Assembly: GCF_900105905.1 (NCBI RefSeq)
Contig: NZ_FNSV01000005.1
Location: forward strand, 4,402,001-4,466,000
Origin: Rhodococcus koreensis
GTDB taxonomy: Bacteria; Actinomycetota; Actinomycetes; Mycobacteriales; Mycobacteriaceae
Direction: 5' to 3'
Length of the DNA: 64,000 bases
Shown piece after piece: positions 16,287 to 24,218 of this stretch. Under the pieces are notes generated by a model. The model searched no databases. It had not been told where the DNA came from and was given only the letters and a program-made list of their open reading frames with translations. Position numbers and translations under genes: made by a program. Numbering within the stretch: the stretch's first letter is position 1; every line of letters begins with the position of its first letter.

Positions 16287-16896
16287 TCACGAAGAACAGG
16301 ATCCACCCGACGACGTAGGCGCCGCCGATGGCGATCCCGGCGATCGCGAGCCCACGGCCTTCCTGACCGGACTGCTTGATCTGGCCCAGCGCCACGATGC
16401 CGAGGATGATGCCGACAATGGAGCCGACACCGTAGAAGCAACCTCCGACGATCGACGTGATCAGCGACGCGATCGCGAGACCGTTCGTCCCGCGCGACTG
16501 CGGGTAGGGCGCGCCGTATGGGTTCGGGGCGCCGTACTGCGGGGCGGGGCCACCGTATTGGCCCGCCGCCCCGTACTGATTGGGGGCGCCGTACTGATTC
16601 GGGGTGCCGTACTGATTCGGGGCGGCGTACGGGTTGGGCGTCCCGTACTGCTGCTGGCTGGGGACCCCGTACTGGTCGCCGCCGTATTGATTCGGCGCGG
16701 CATACGGATTCGGAGACGTCCCGTACGCGCCCGGCTGCTGATAGTCGGGGTACTTCTCGGTGGGCGCCGAATACGTGGGATAACCGGATTCGTCGACCCC
16801 GTAGCCGTCGCGCGGCAAGGGCGGAACCTCGCCGTAAGTGGGTGGTGTCTGCCCGTTGTACGGATTCGAATCGTCCGATCCCCCAGAATTAGTCAC
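16255..16896 (-). CDS. DUF4190 membrane protein with Asn/Gln/Tyr/Gly-rich tail
   Basis: Product of 213 residues. About 130 N-terminal residues form a disordered, repetitive tail with units such as NQYG, APNQYG and TPNPYAAPNQYG. Two hydrophobic helices follow, with the DUF4190 motif GIILGIVALGQI...GRGLAIAGIAIGGA (about residues 160-195). Function is unknown. It diverges from a second membrane protein that also has a low-complexity tail. Confidence 0.82.
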   Translation of the reverse strand: MTNSGGSDDSNPYNGQTPPTYGEVPPLPRDGYGVDESGYPTYSAPTEKYPDYQQPGAYGTSPNPYAAPNQYGGDQYGVPSQQQYGTPNPYAAPNQYGTPNQYGAPNQYGAAGQYGGPAPQYGAPNPYGAPYPQSRGTNGLAIASLITSIVGGCFYGVGSIVGIILGIVALGQIKQSGQEGRGLAIAGIAIGGAYVVGWILFFVIMLIAAASGA

Positions 16897-17025
16897 GATA
16901 ACCAGCGTAAAGCATCAAAACCGCAGGAGAAGAAGCAGACCAAAGGGAGGCGGGTAAAGGATTGTCCACGTAGTGTTTATTCGCACTGTCACGCGCGAGC
17001 ACTCAACTCTTGCTGAGGGGATCAC

Positions 17026-18030
17026 ATGACGACTGGTGGATACGACCCTAACGACAAACCCGAAGGTGGTGACCAGGGCGGATACCCTCCGCGGGGCAAT
17101 CCTCCACCGCCGCCCGGCGGATATCCGCCGCCCCCGGGGAATTACCCACCGCCGCCGCAGGGACCGCCGCCCGGCGGATATCCGCCACCGCCTCCCGGCG
17201 GAAACTATCCCCCTCCGCCCGGTGGAAACTACCCGCCGCCCCCCGGTAATTACCCACCGCCGCCGCAAGGACCCCCGCCCGGCGGTAATTACCCGCCGCC
17301 GCAGGGAAATTACCCGCCCCCTCCGCAGGGACCGCTCGGCGGATATCCGCCGCCCCCGCCGATGTCGGATTACGGCGCCCCGGGGCAGACGCCGGGACAG
17401 TTCTCGGTGGGTGACGCGATCGGCTACGGCTGGAACAAGTTCAAGGACAACGCGCTCATCTGGATCGGCATCCTGCTGATCGCCGCCGTCATCCAGGTGG
17501 TGCTGAACCTCATCTTCGGCGGCTTCAGCACGTCGTCCGACATGAGTTCGGCGTTCTCGGTGTGGCGCATCATCGGTTCGATCGTCACCACCATCGTCGG
17601 ATACCTGATCAACGCGGCGCTCGTGCGGGGCGCGCTGCACGAGGTGGACGGCAACAAGCCGGCGTTCGGGTCGTTCTTCCAGTTCACCAACGTCGGGGCG
17701 ATCATCATCGCCAGCGTCATCATCGGTGTCGCCTCCATCATCGGTTTCTTCCTGCTCGTCATCCCGGGTCTGATCGTTATCTTCCTGACCTGGTGGACGC
17801 TGCAGTTCGTCATCGATCAGAACGAGGATGCGATCACCGGCATCAAGTCGAGTTTCCGCACGATCTCGCAGAACGTCGGACCGGTACTGCTGCTGGCCCT
17901 GGCCCTCGTCGGCATCAACATCGTCGGTGCAATCCTCTGCGGCGTCGGACTTCTCGTCTCGATCCCGATCACGATCATCGCGTCGACCTACGCGTACCGC
18001 GTGCTCACCGGCCGTTACGTCGCGGCCTGA
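17026..18030 (+). CDS. Membrane protein with Pro/Gly/Tyr-repeat N-terminal tail
   Basis: Product of 334 residues. After MTTGGYDPNDKP comes a roughly 110-residue disordered tail of repeats like PPPPGGYP and PPPGNYP. The rest (about residues 125-334) is a six-helix integral membrane domain resembling the YciC/UPF0259 or glycerophosphodiester-phosphodiesterase membrane domain group, with GYGWNKFKDNALIWIGILL at its start. Function is unknown. Its first residues nearly match those of the next gene. A T-tailed terminator follows at 18045-18094. Confidence 0.8.
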   Translation: MTTGGYDPNDKPEGGDQGGYPPRGNPPPPPGGYPPPPGNYPPPPQGPPPGGYPPPPPGGNYPPPPGGNYPPPPGNYPPPPQGPPPGGNYPPPQGNYPPPPQGPLGGYPPPPPMSDYGAPGQTPGQFSVGDAIGYGWNKFKDNALIWIGILLIAAVIQVVLNLIFGGFSTSSDMSSAFSVWRIIGSIVTTIVGYLINAALVRGALHEVDGNKPAFGSFFQFTNVGAIIIASVIIGVASIIGFFLLVIPGLIVIFLTWWTLQFVIDQNEDAITGIKSSFRTISQNVGPVLLLALALVGINIVGAILCGVGLLVSIPITIIASTYAYRVLTGRYVAA

Positions 18031-18044
18031 CCGTTCGCTCCCCA

Positions 18045-18094
18045 CGGGTGAGCGCGCTCCCGCCCCTCGGGCAGGAAGCGCGCTCACCCGTTTT
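18045..18094 (+). terminator. Intrinsic terminator
   Basis: CGGGTGAGCGCGCT (18045-18058) pairs with AGCGCGCTCACCCG (18077-18090) and is followed by TTTT. It closes the proline-rich membrane protein gene. Confidence 0.85.
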
Positions 18095-18174
18095 GCTACT
18101 CCCGTCACTCGAGTCACTCCCACCCCTTGCGTAAGGTGCTCAGGCGTCATCCGAGACGATTCGAGGGGGAACAC

Positions 18175-18810
18175 ATGACTACTGGCGGATTCGATCCCAA
18201 CCAGGGACAGCAACCGTTCGGCGGGCAGCAGTACGGGCAACCGCACTACAACGGGGCGGGGCAGCAGTACGGGCAGCAACAGTTCGGCGCACCACCGCAG
18301 TTCGATTCGGCGCAGCAAGCCGGCACCCAGCCGTTCGCGCAGCCCGACTTCGGATTCACCCCGTCCCGGCCGGGCGAACTCCTTCCCCGCCTGGGCGCGC
18401 GGGTGATCGACGGCCTGATCGTCGGCATTCCGACGGCCGTGGTCACCATCGTCATCTCGCTGGTGCTGGGCACCTTCCTGGGCAGTGCTCTGGGCGCGAT
18501 CCTCACCGCCGCCGCCGCCGTGGGCTACTTCGTGTTCTTCGAGACGACGCGGGGCCAGACCGTCGGCAAGCAGGTTCTGGGTCTGCGCGTCGAGGGCCCG
18601 GACGGCGGACTGCCCACCCAGCAGCAGTCGCTGACCAGGAACGGCTTCTACGTCCTCGCCGCGCTCGGCGGGTTCCCGTTCCTCGGGTTCCTGTTCGGAC
18701 TGGTCGGGTTCGTCACGGCGATCGTCATCGCCGTGACGATCAACGGCAGCCCCACCAAGCAGGGCAAGCACGACGAACTGGCAGGCGGCACGCGCGTCGT
18801 CCAGGGTTAG
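18175..18810 (+). CDS. RDD-family membrane protein with Gln/Gly-rich tail
   Basis: Product of 211 residues. It starts MTTGGFDPNQGQQP, almost the same as the preceding gene, and has a Q/G/Y-rich tail to about residue 60. The RDD domain follows (RLGARVIDGLIVG, with its conserved Arg and Asp, and the second Arg-Asp-like region near TVGKQVLGLRVEG). Three hydrophobic helices are expected. The architecture resembles the mycobacterial proline-rich antigen Pra. The start at 18175 has a GAGGGGGA ribosome binding site. Confidence 0.85.
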   Translation: MTTGGFDPNQGQQPFGGQQYGQPHYNGAGQQYGQQQFGAPPQFDSAQQAGTQPFAQPDFGFTPSRPGELLPRLGARVIDGLIVGIPTAVVTIVISLVLGTFLGSALGAILTAAAAVGYFVFFETTRGQTVGKQVLGLRVEGPDGGLPTQQQSLTRNGFYVLAALGGFPFLGFLFGLVGFVTAIVIAVTINGSPTKQGKHDELAGGTRVVQG

Positions 18811-18828
18811 CCCGGCACGGCCATCGCG

Positions 18829-18891
18829 CGGGTGAACGTACCTTTCAACGCCTCAGATCGGACAAAAGGTACGTTCACCCGTTCCTGATTC
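18829..18891. repeat. Long intergenic inverted repeat (GAACGTACC family)
   Basis: The 17-nt arm CGGGTGAACGTACCTTT (18829-18845) is perfectly complementary to 18875-18891. The loop is 29 nt. It follows the RDD gene. A related element lies at 48865-48915. It may act as a terminator. Confidence 0.8.
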
Positions 18892-18925
18892 GCGCCTCTC
18901 CCCGTGCAAGTGCTTGGATTGCGGC

Positions 18926-19651
18926 GTGACAGCCTCAGATCAGCAGACCAAGCCAGACCACGCGACGTTCGCGCACGTCAGCCGGGGGTACTACCCCACG
19001 TTCGTTGCCCTCTTCACGGCGACGCTGCTGATCTCGAATATCTGCGCGACGAAAGGCGTCGCATTCTTCGCCGACTCGTCGCTCACCATCGGCCCGCTGC
19101 AGATCCTGCCGGTCATCACCGATGGCGGCTTCTTCCTGTTCCCGCTGGCCTACATCCTCGGCGACGTGCTCAGCGAGCTGTACGGGTTCAAAGCGACGCG
19201 ACGCGCGATCTACCTGGGCTTCGGTGCGCTGATCCTCGCCGCGTTCTGCTTCTGGCTCCTCATCGAACTGCCGTCCGCCGACTTCTACGAGAACCAGGAG
19301 GCGCTGCGGTCCGTCGTCGGCGTCTACCCGCGACTGCTGCTCGCCGGGCTGGCCGGGTACTTCGTCGGGCAGATGCTGAACTCGATGACGCTGGTCCTGA
19401 TCAAGGAGCGGACCAAGGAGAAGCACCTGTGGGCGCGGCTCATCGGCTCCACCATCGTCGGTGAGTTCGCCGACACCCTGATCTTCTGCTCCATCGCCGC
19501 CGGCGCGATCGGCATCAGCACGTGGAGCGATTTCGTCAACTACGTGATCGTCGGATTCCTGTGGAAGACCCTGGTGGAGGTGCTGGTCATGCCGATCACG
19601 TACCGCGTCATCGCGTACGTGAAGAAGCGCGAACCCACCTACCAGCTCTGA
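18926..19651 (+). CDS. Queuosine precursor transporter (YhhQ family)
   Basis: Integral membrane protein of 241 residues with six to seven helices, of the COG1738/VUT_1 family shown in E. coli YhhQ to import preQ0/preQ1. Typical stretches are LISNICATKGVAFF and LAYILGDVLSELYGFKATRRA. The GTG at 18926 is chosen over an earlier TTG. It converges on tgt, the enzyme that uses the imported base, with a 52-bp palindrome between the stop codons. Import from outside would fit the lack of visible queCDE biosynthesis genes nearby. Confidence 0.9.
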   Translation: MTASDQQTKPDHATFAHVSRGYYPTFVALFTATLLISNICATKGVAFFADSSLTIGPLQILPVITDGGFFLFPLAYILGDVLSELYGFKATRRAIYLGFGALILAAFCFWLLIELPSADFYENQEALRSVVGVYPRLLLAGLAGYFVGQMLNSMTLVLIKERTKEKHLWARLIGSTIVGEFADTLIFCSIAAGAIGISTWSDFVNYVIVGFLWKTLVEVLVMPITYRVIAYVKKREPTYQL

Positions 19652-19652
19652 C

Positions 19653-19704
19653 CCGCACGTGAGTGGGAAAGCGTCCCCGGGGACGCTTTCCCACTCACGT
19701 GCGG
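19653..19704. repeat. Perfect 52-bp palindrome (GTGAGTGG family)
   Basis: Every base from 19653 to 19678 pairs with 19679-19704. The arm contains ACGTGAGTGGGAAAGCGTCC. It sits between the convergent transporter and tgt stops and includes the tgt stop codon (19695-19697). A 44-bp sister element lies at 47445-47488. It probably works as a two-way terminator. Confidence 0.9.
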
Positions 19705-20951
19705 TAGAAGCGGCCCAGCGTCTCGGCCTTGAACTCGGCGAAGTAGCCGCCCTCGATGCTGGCGCGGATCTGATCGACCAACCGCACCGTGAAGCGTTCG
19801 TTGTGAATCGTGCACAACGTGGACGCCAGCATTTCCTTCGCTTTGAACAGGTGGTGGATGTAGGCGCTGGTGTAGTTCGCGCACGTGTAGCAGTCGCAGT
19901 TCTCGTCGATCGGGGTGAAATCACGCCGGAAGCGGCTGGTGTTGATGTTGAACCGGCCGTCCGGGTGGTAGATCGCGGCGTTGCGCGCGACCCGCGACGG
20001 GTTCACACAGTCGAACGTGTCGGCGCCGTTCTCGATGGCCACGAAGACGTCGTCCGGCTCGCTGATGCCGAGCATGTGCCGCGGCTTGTGCTCGGGCAGC
20101 TCCTCGTTGCACCAGCGGACGATGGTGCCCAGATTCTGCTTCTCGAGCGCCCCGCCGATGCCGTACCCGTCGAAGCCGCGTCCGCTCTCCCCGGTGATCG
20201 ACTCCAGCCCCCGGCACGCCTGCCGCCGCAGGTCCTCGTACTGCGCGCCCTGGACGACCCCGAACAGCGCCTGGTACGGGCGGTGGGACCGCTCGGCGGT
20301 GAGCTTCTCGTGCTCGGCGATGCAGCGCACCGCCCACGCCTGCGTCCGCTCCACCGACTGCTCCTGGTAACCGCGGGTGTTCAGCAGCGTCGTGAGCTCG
20401 TCGAACGCGAACATGATGTCGGCGCCCAGCTGATGCTGGATCTGCATCGACACCTCGGGGGTGAACCGGTGCCGCGACCCGTCCAGGTGCGATTTGAACG
20501 TGACGCCGTCGTCGTCGACGGTCGCGAGGCGTTCCTTGCCCTTCGCGATGACATCGTCGGAGCGCACCCCGACCGCTTCCATCGCGAGGACCTTCTTGAA
20601 TCCGACACCCAGCGACATCACCTGGAATCCGCCGCTGTCGGTGAACGTCGGGCCGTCCCAGTTCATGAACTTGCCGAGCCCGCCGGCCTCGTCGACGATG
20701 TCCGGTCCCGGCTGCAGGTACAGGTGGTACGCGTTGGCGAGCAGCGACTGCGCGCCCAGGTCCTTCATGCTCTCCGGCAGCACCGCCTTGACGGTGGCCT
20801 TGGTGCCGACGGCCACGAACGACGGCGTCGCGATGTCGCCGTGCGGGGTGTGAATGGTTCCGGTTCGGCCGAGCTGTCCGTCGAGTCGGGTGCCGACGGT
20901 GAAGAACGGATCGGGCGGGGTCGGGACTACGGCATTCACGGGTGTATCCAA
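19695..20951 (-). CDS. tgt: tRNA-guanine transglycosylase
   Basis: Cytoplasmic enzyme that exchanges guanine-34 of GUN-anticodon tRNAs for a queuosine precursor base. The 418-residue protein has the substrate-pocket motif TDSGGFQVMSLG (near residue 110), the segment around GGALEK, and the C-terminal zinc site CDCYTCANYTSAYIHHLFK. Its partner transporter is convergent and gluQ lies 3.4 kb away. Whether it prefers preQ1 or queuine is not settled by the sequence. Confidence 0.95.
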   Translation of the reverse strand: MDTPVNAVVPTPPDPFFTVGTRLDGQLGRTGTIHTPHGDIATPSFVAVGTKATVKAVLPESMKDLGAQSLLANAYHLYLQPGPDIVDEAGGLGKFMNWDGPTFTDSGGFQVMSLGVGFKKVLAMEAVGVRSDDVIAKGKERLATVDDDGVTFKSHLDGSRHRFTPEVSMQIQHQLGADIMFAFDELTTLLNTRGYQEQSVERTQAWAVRCIAEHEKLTAERSHRPYQALFGVVQGAQYEDLRRQACRGLESITGESGRGFDGYGIGGALEKQNLGTIVRWCNEELPEHKPRHMLGISEPDDVFVAIENGADTFDCVNPSRVARNAAIYHPDGRFNINTSRFRRDFTPIDENCDCYTCANYTSAYIHHLFKAKEMLASTLCTIHNERFTVRLVDQIRASIEGGYFAEFKAETLGRFYRT

Positions 20952-21045
20952 TCACGCGCGACATTTCCGGCGACACATCACTACTTCGTTCGAAAGTGGG
21001 TACAGAGAGTGTGACGATCCCATCCCCTCGACCGGAGGAACCGCC

Positions 21046-22929
21046 ATGAGCGACGAGAAGACCGGCCATCGGATCGACAGGCGAACGTTTCTCTCGGGTG
21101 CCGCGGTCGCGGGCGGGGTGACCGTGATGTCGGGTCTCTTCGACCGTCGGGCGGACGCGTCGGAGCAACCGCTGCGCCGCCAGCCGAACAACTACGTGCA
21201 GCCCAACATCGTGTTCATCGTCGTCGACGAGATGCGGTTTCCCCAGGTCTTTCCGGCCGGTATCACCACTCCCGATCAGTTCCTGCAGCGGTTCATGCCC
21301 AACCTCTACAAGTTGTGGGCGCCCGGGGTGAAGTTCACGCAGCACTACACGGCCGGGGTGGCGTGCAGCCCCGGCCGCGCGTGTTTCGTCACCGGGCTCT
21401 ACCCGCTGCAGAACTGGATGCTGCAGACCCGGACCGGTAATCGGGCGTCGCCGGTCCCGTCCCCGGCGATGGGACGGGAGTTCCCGACGTACGGCAAACT
21501 GCTGCGGCAGGCGGGATACGTCACGCCGTACGTCGGGAAGTGGCATCTGTCGCCGTCGCCGGACGAGGATTCGGGGCTCGCCCCCGGCTACCTCGAGGAG
21601 TACGGGTTCGACGGACTGACGATGCCCGACATCATCGGATTGAACGGTGAGGGCTTCGAATTCGACGGGCACATCGCCGACCAGGCCGCGGCGTGGTTGT
21701 CGACGCGCAAACCCTCCGACGGCCCGTTCTGCCTGACGGCGAGCTTCGTCAACCCCCACGACCAGCAGTTCTTCTGGGCCGGAACGGAAGCGGAACGCTA
21801 CCAGTCGCTGTACGCGAACAACGTTCCCCCGCTCAGCCCCGCCCGGACGTGGTCGGTGACCACCGGTGAGAGCGACCCGCCGCGGCTGGGCTACCCGTCC
21901 GTGCCGCCCAACTGGGAACCCGAGAAGGCGCTGCAGTCGAAACCGAGCACCCAGGTGTTCGCGCGGGAGTTCCAGGCCCTGGTGTGGGGCGGCGTCACCG
22001 ACGACGTCCAGAACCTGTCGAACTACTACCTCCAGCCATACGGCCAGGGCACCGATCCCGACCGGCACATCGCGTTCGCGCCGTACACGTACTGGGAACG
22101 GGCACTGGACAGTTACACCAACGTGCTGTCGATGGTCGATCACCACATCGGCACCGTGATCGATTCGCTGCCGGAAGACGTCGCGGCGAACACCGTCTTC
22201 GTCATGACGTCCGATCACGGCGAATACGCCGGGGCGCACGGCTTCGTCGCGGGCAAGCTGTCCACCGCCTACGACGAGGCGTTCCACATCCCGCTGATCG
22301 TCGCCGACCCGACCGGGCGGTTCACCGGCGACACCGACACCCCGCGCGGCCAGCTCACGTCGAGCGTCGACGTCGTGCCGCTGCTCGCGACGCTCGGCCA
22401 CGGCGACCGGAACTGGATGTCCGGGGACCTGTTCGCGACGTACGCCGAGCGCGTCGACCTCCTGCCGCTGCTGCGGAGCAACGCCGCGGCAGGACGCGAC
22501 CACGTCCTCCTCGCCACCAACGAGCACGCACCGCAGGGGATCAACTGGAACAACTCCCCCACCCACATCTACGTGCTGCGCACCCCCGAGGCGAAGGTCG
22601 CGGTGTACTCGAAGTGGTTGGGGCCCACCGCCTACGTCGACCCGGCGTCGTTCCAGTACGAGTTCTACGACTACGCCACCGACCGCGGTCGGGCGGAACT
22701 CGACAACACCTTCGATCACGACCCGCGCGGCCCCGCGATGGCCGCCCAGTTGATGACCCAGTATCTGCCGACTCAGCTCGCCGCGCCGCTGCCCCCGGCG
22801 TTCGCTCAGCAGAGCGCGGACGCGATGGCCCGGTACCTCACCTACATCCAGGTGATCAACCGGTACACCCCCGGCCAGATCGACCGCGAGGGCATCGACA
22901 AGCTGACCGCGTTCGGGGAGGTGTTCTGA
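21046..22929 (+). CDS. Tat-exported sulfatase (formylglycine-dependent)
   Basis: Predicted extracytoplasmic sulfuric-ester or phosphonate hydrolase of the alkaline phosphatase superfamily, 627 residues. The N-terminus has a twin-arginine signal (DRRTFLSGAAVAGG, residues 11-24). The core begins NIVFIVVDEMR, giving metal-binding Asp. The sulfatase signature CSPGRACFVTG has Cys107, which would be converted to formylglycine. Further metal residues lie in TSDHGEYAGAHG. The ATG at 21046 follows GGAGGA. A secreted protein of unknown family is encoded five bases downstream. Confidence 0.9.
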   Translation: MSDEKTGHRIDRRTFLSGAAVAGGVTVMSGLFDRRADASEQPLRRQPNNYVQPNIVFIVVDEMRFPQVFPAGITTPDQFLQRFMPNLYKLWAPGVKFTQHYTAGVACSPGRACFVTGLYPLQNWMLQTRTGNRASPVPSPAMGREFPTYGKLLRQAGYVTPYVGKWHLSPSPDEDSGLAPGYLEEYGFDGLTMPDIIGLNGEGFEFDGHIADQAAAWLSTRKPSDGPFCLTASFVNPHDQQFFWAGTEAERYQSLYANNVPPLSPARTWSVTTGESDPPRLGYPSVPPNWEPEKALQSKPSTQVFAREFQALVWGGVTDDVQNLSNYYLQPYGQGTDPDRHIAFAPYTYWERALDSYTNVLSMVDHHIGTVIDSLPEDVAANTVFVMTSDHGEYAGAHGFVAGKLSTAYDEAFHIPLIVADPTGRFTGDTDTPRGQLTSSVDVVPLLATLGHGDRNWMSGDLFATYAERVDLLPLLRSNAAAGRDHVLLATNEHAPQGINWNNSPTHIYVLRTPEAKVAVYSKWLGPTAYVDPASFQYEFYDYATDRGRAELDNTFDHDPRGPAMAAQLMTQYLPTQLAAPLPPAFAQQSADAMARYLTYIQVINRYTPGQIDREGIDKLTAFGEVF

Positions 22930-22934
22930 CGGAT

Positions 22935-24176
22935 ATGGCCGGGAAAATTGTTGCCGCCGTGCTGGTTCTGCTGATGTGGTCGGGTGGGGTCTCCGTCGCC
23001 TCCGCGGCCCCGCCGCCGACGGCGCAGTGCGCGTGGCAGTTCATGTCCAACTCGACGGTGCTGAATGTCGCGTTCCCCGACGCCAACGCGACGTACTGGG
23101 TTCTGCCCTACGCGTTGGCGTCCGGCGACACCATCGAACTGAGCGGCACCTACCCGGCCGCCCGCTATTTCTCGCTCAACACGTACGGAACCAACTTCGA
23201 CACGGTCGACACTTTGCGCGACAACCAGATCGGGCCCGACCCGGGCAGCGGCAACCCTTTCACCGACGCCTCAGCAGGTTCGCTGCCTGCAACGCAGAAG
23301 CGCTGGCACGCGACGGTCGTGACCGGTCCGGCCGATCACGCGCGCAACCAGATCCAGGCCCTGCCCGCCGGGGCCGGCGCGCAGTCGGTACCCGTCGGCT
23401 TCCTCATCATCCGGGTGTACGTGCCCGACGATCCGGCATCACCGTCGGGCGGAGTCCCATTGCCCGACGTGACGCTGACGTCCGCGGGCCGGACGTCGCC
23501 GGTGCCGACGTGCGGATCCGAATTCGACCCGTCCGCCTACGACAACGGCCCGCTCGGACAGGTCGCGGAGGCCGGCTTCGATCAGATCATCGCCGGCGCC
23601 GCGTCCGGCGCGTTCCCCGGCAACGTGCCCGAGGCGACGTTCGTGAACCCGGCGAGCACGTCGGGCCTGTTCCCCAACGGCGACAACAAATACGTCGGAG
23701 CGGGGCTGACCTATCAGCCCGGACGCATCGTCGTCGTGCAGGGCCGGGCGCCCACGTTCCCCGACACCCGTGCGGGACAACCCGTCACGGCACCCGGCCG
23801 CCAGGTGCGGTACTGGTCGATGTGCCAGAACGACCAGCTGACGCCCTACCCGGTCGTCGCGTGCGCCGCCGACTTCCAGACCCGCACCGACGGCGACGGC
23901 AACTACACGTACGTCGTCGCCGCACCTCAGGACGTCCCCGCCCGCGCCGCAGCCGACCCGACCGTCACCGTCATCCCCTGGGGCTCCACCGACGTCGCGA
24001 AGAAGGTGCTGTTCCTGCGGTACATGCTGCCGTCCGACGCCTTCTACCCGCAGTCGGTGCAGGCGTCGCAGAGCAATCACACCGACCCCGCCACCACGAT
24101 GGGTCCGTACTATCCGCGCTCCGCCTACTGCGACACCGCCACCTTCGAGGCCGGCGGAAGCGCTGCGTGCCTGTGA
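22935..24176 (+). CDS. Secreted protein of unknown family, sulfatase partner
   Basis: I do not recognise a named family with confidence. The 413-residue precursor has a clean signal peptide ending ASAAPPP (about residue 26). The mature part is beta-rich. A stretch reading ASGDTIELSGTYPAARYFSL distantly recalls the C-terminal beta domain of DUF1214 proteins. Cysteines are few and could pair. It starts five bases after the sulfatase stop, so the two are co-transcribed and may act on the same envelope or external substrate. The stop codon is inside the palindrome at 24169-24216. Confidence 0.75.
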   Translation: MAGKIVAAVLVLLMWSGGVSVASAAPPPTAQCAWQFMSNSTVLNVAFPDANATYWVLPYALASGDTIELSGTYPAARYFSLNTYGTNFDTVDTLRDNQIGPDPGSGNPFTDASAGSLPATQKRWHATVVTGPADHARNQIQALPAGAGAQSVPVGFLIIRVYVPDDPASPSGGVPLPDVTLTSAGRTSPVPTCGSEFDPSAYDNGPLGQVAEAGFDQIIAGAASGAFPGNVPEATFVNPASTSGLFPNGDNKYVGAGLTYQPGRIVVVQGRAPTFPDTRAGQPVTAPGRQVRYWSMCQNDQLTPYPVVACAADFQTRTDGDGNYTYVVAAPQDVPARAAADPTVTVIPWGSTDVAKKVLFLRYMLPSDAFYPQSVQASQSNHTDPATTMGPYYPRSAYCDTATFEAGGSAACL

Positions 24177-24216
24177 GTACTTGTTAACCGCCCGTGGTTA
24201 ATAAGTACTCACGGGC
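24169..24216. repeat. Intergenic palindrome (GAGTACTTGTTAACC family)
   Basis: GTGAGTACTTGTTAACC (24173-24189) pairs with 24196-24212 across the six-base loop GCCCGT, with one G-U type pair; flanking bases extend the stem. It lies between convergent genes and contains a stop codon. A near-identical copy is at 43350-43397. Confidence 0.85.
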
Positions 24217-24218
24217 GT

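Noticed and set aside
16950..17020. Possible heat-shock operator (CIRCE or HAIR) before the proline-rich membrane protein gene
   Set aside because: GAGCACTC and ACTCAA-like words are present but do not form the required inverted repeat with the right spacing.
17048..17400. Proline-rich repeat DNA as a possible CRISPR or satellite array
   Set aside because: The repeats are coding (PPPPGGYP-type), irregular in length and lack spacers.
19921..22719. Very long minus-strand open frame (over 900 codons) covering tgt and the sulfatase
   Set aside because: The composition is that of an antisense shadow, and two well-supported genes occupy the same DNA.
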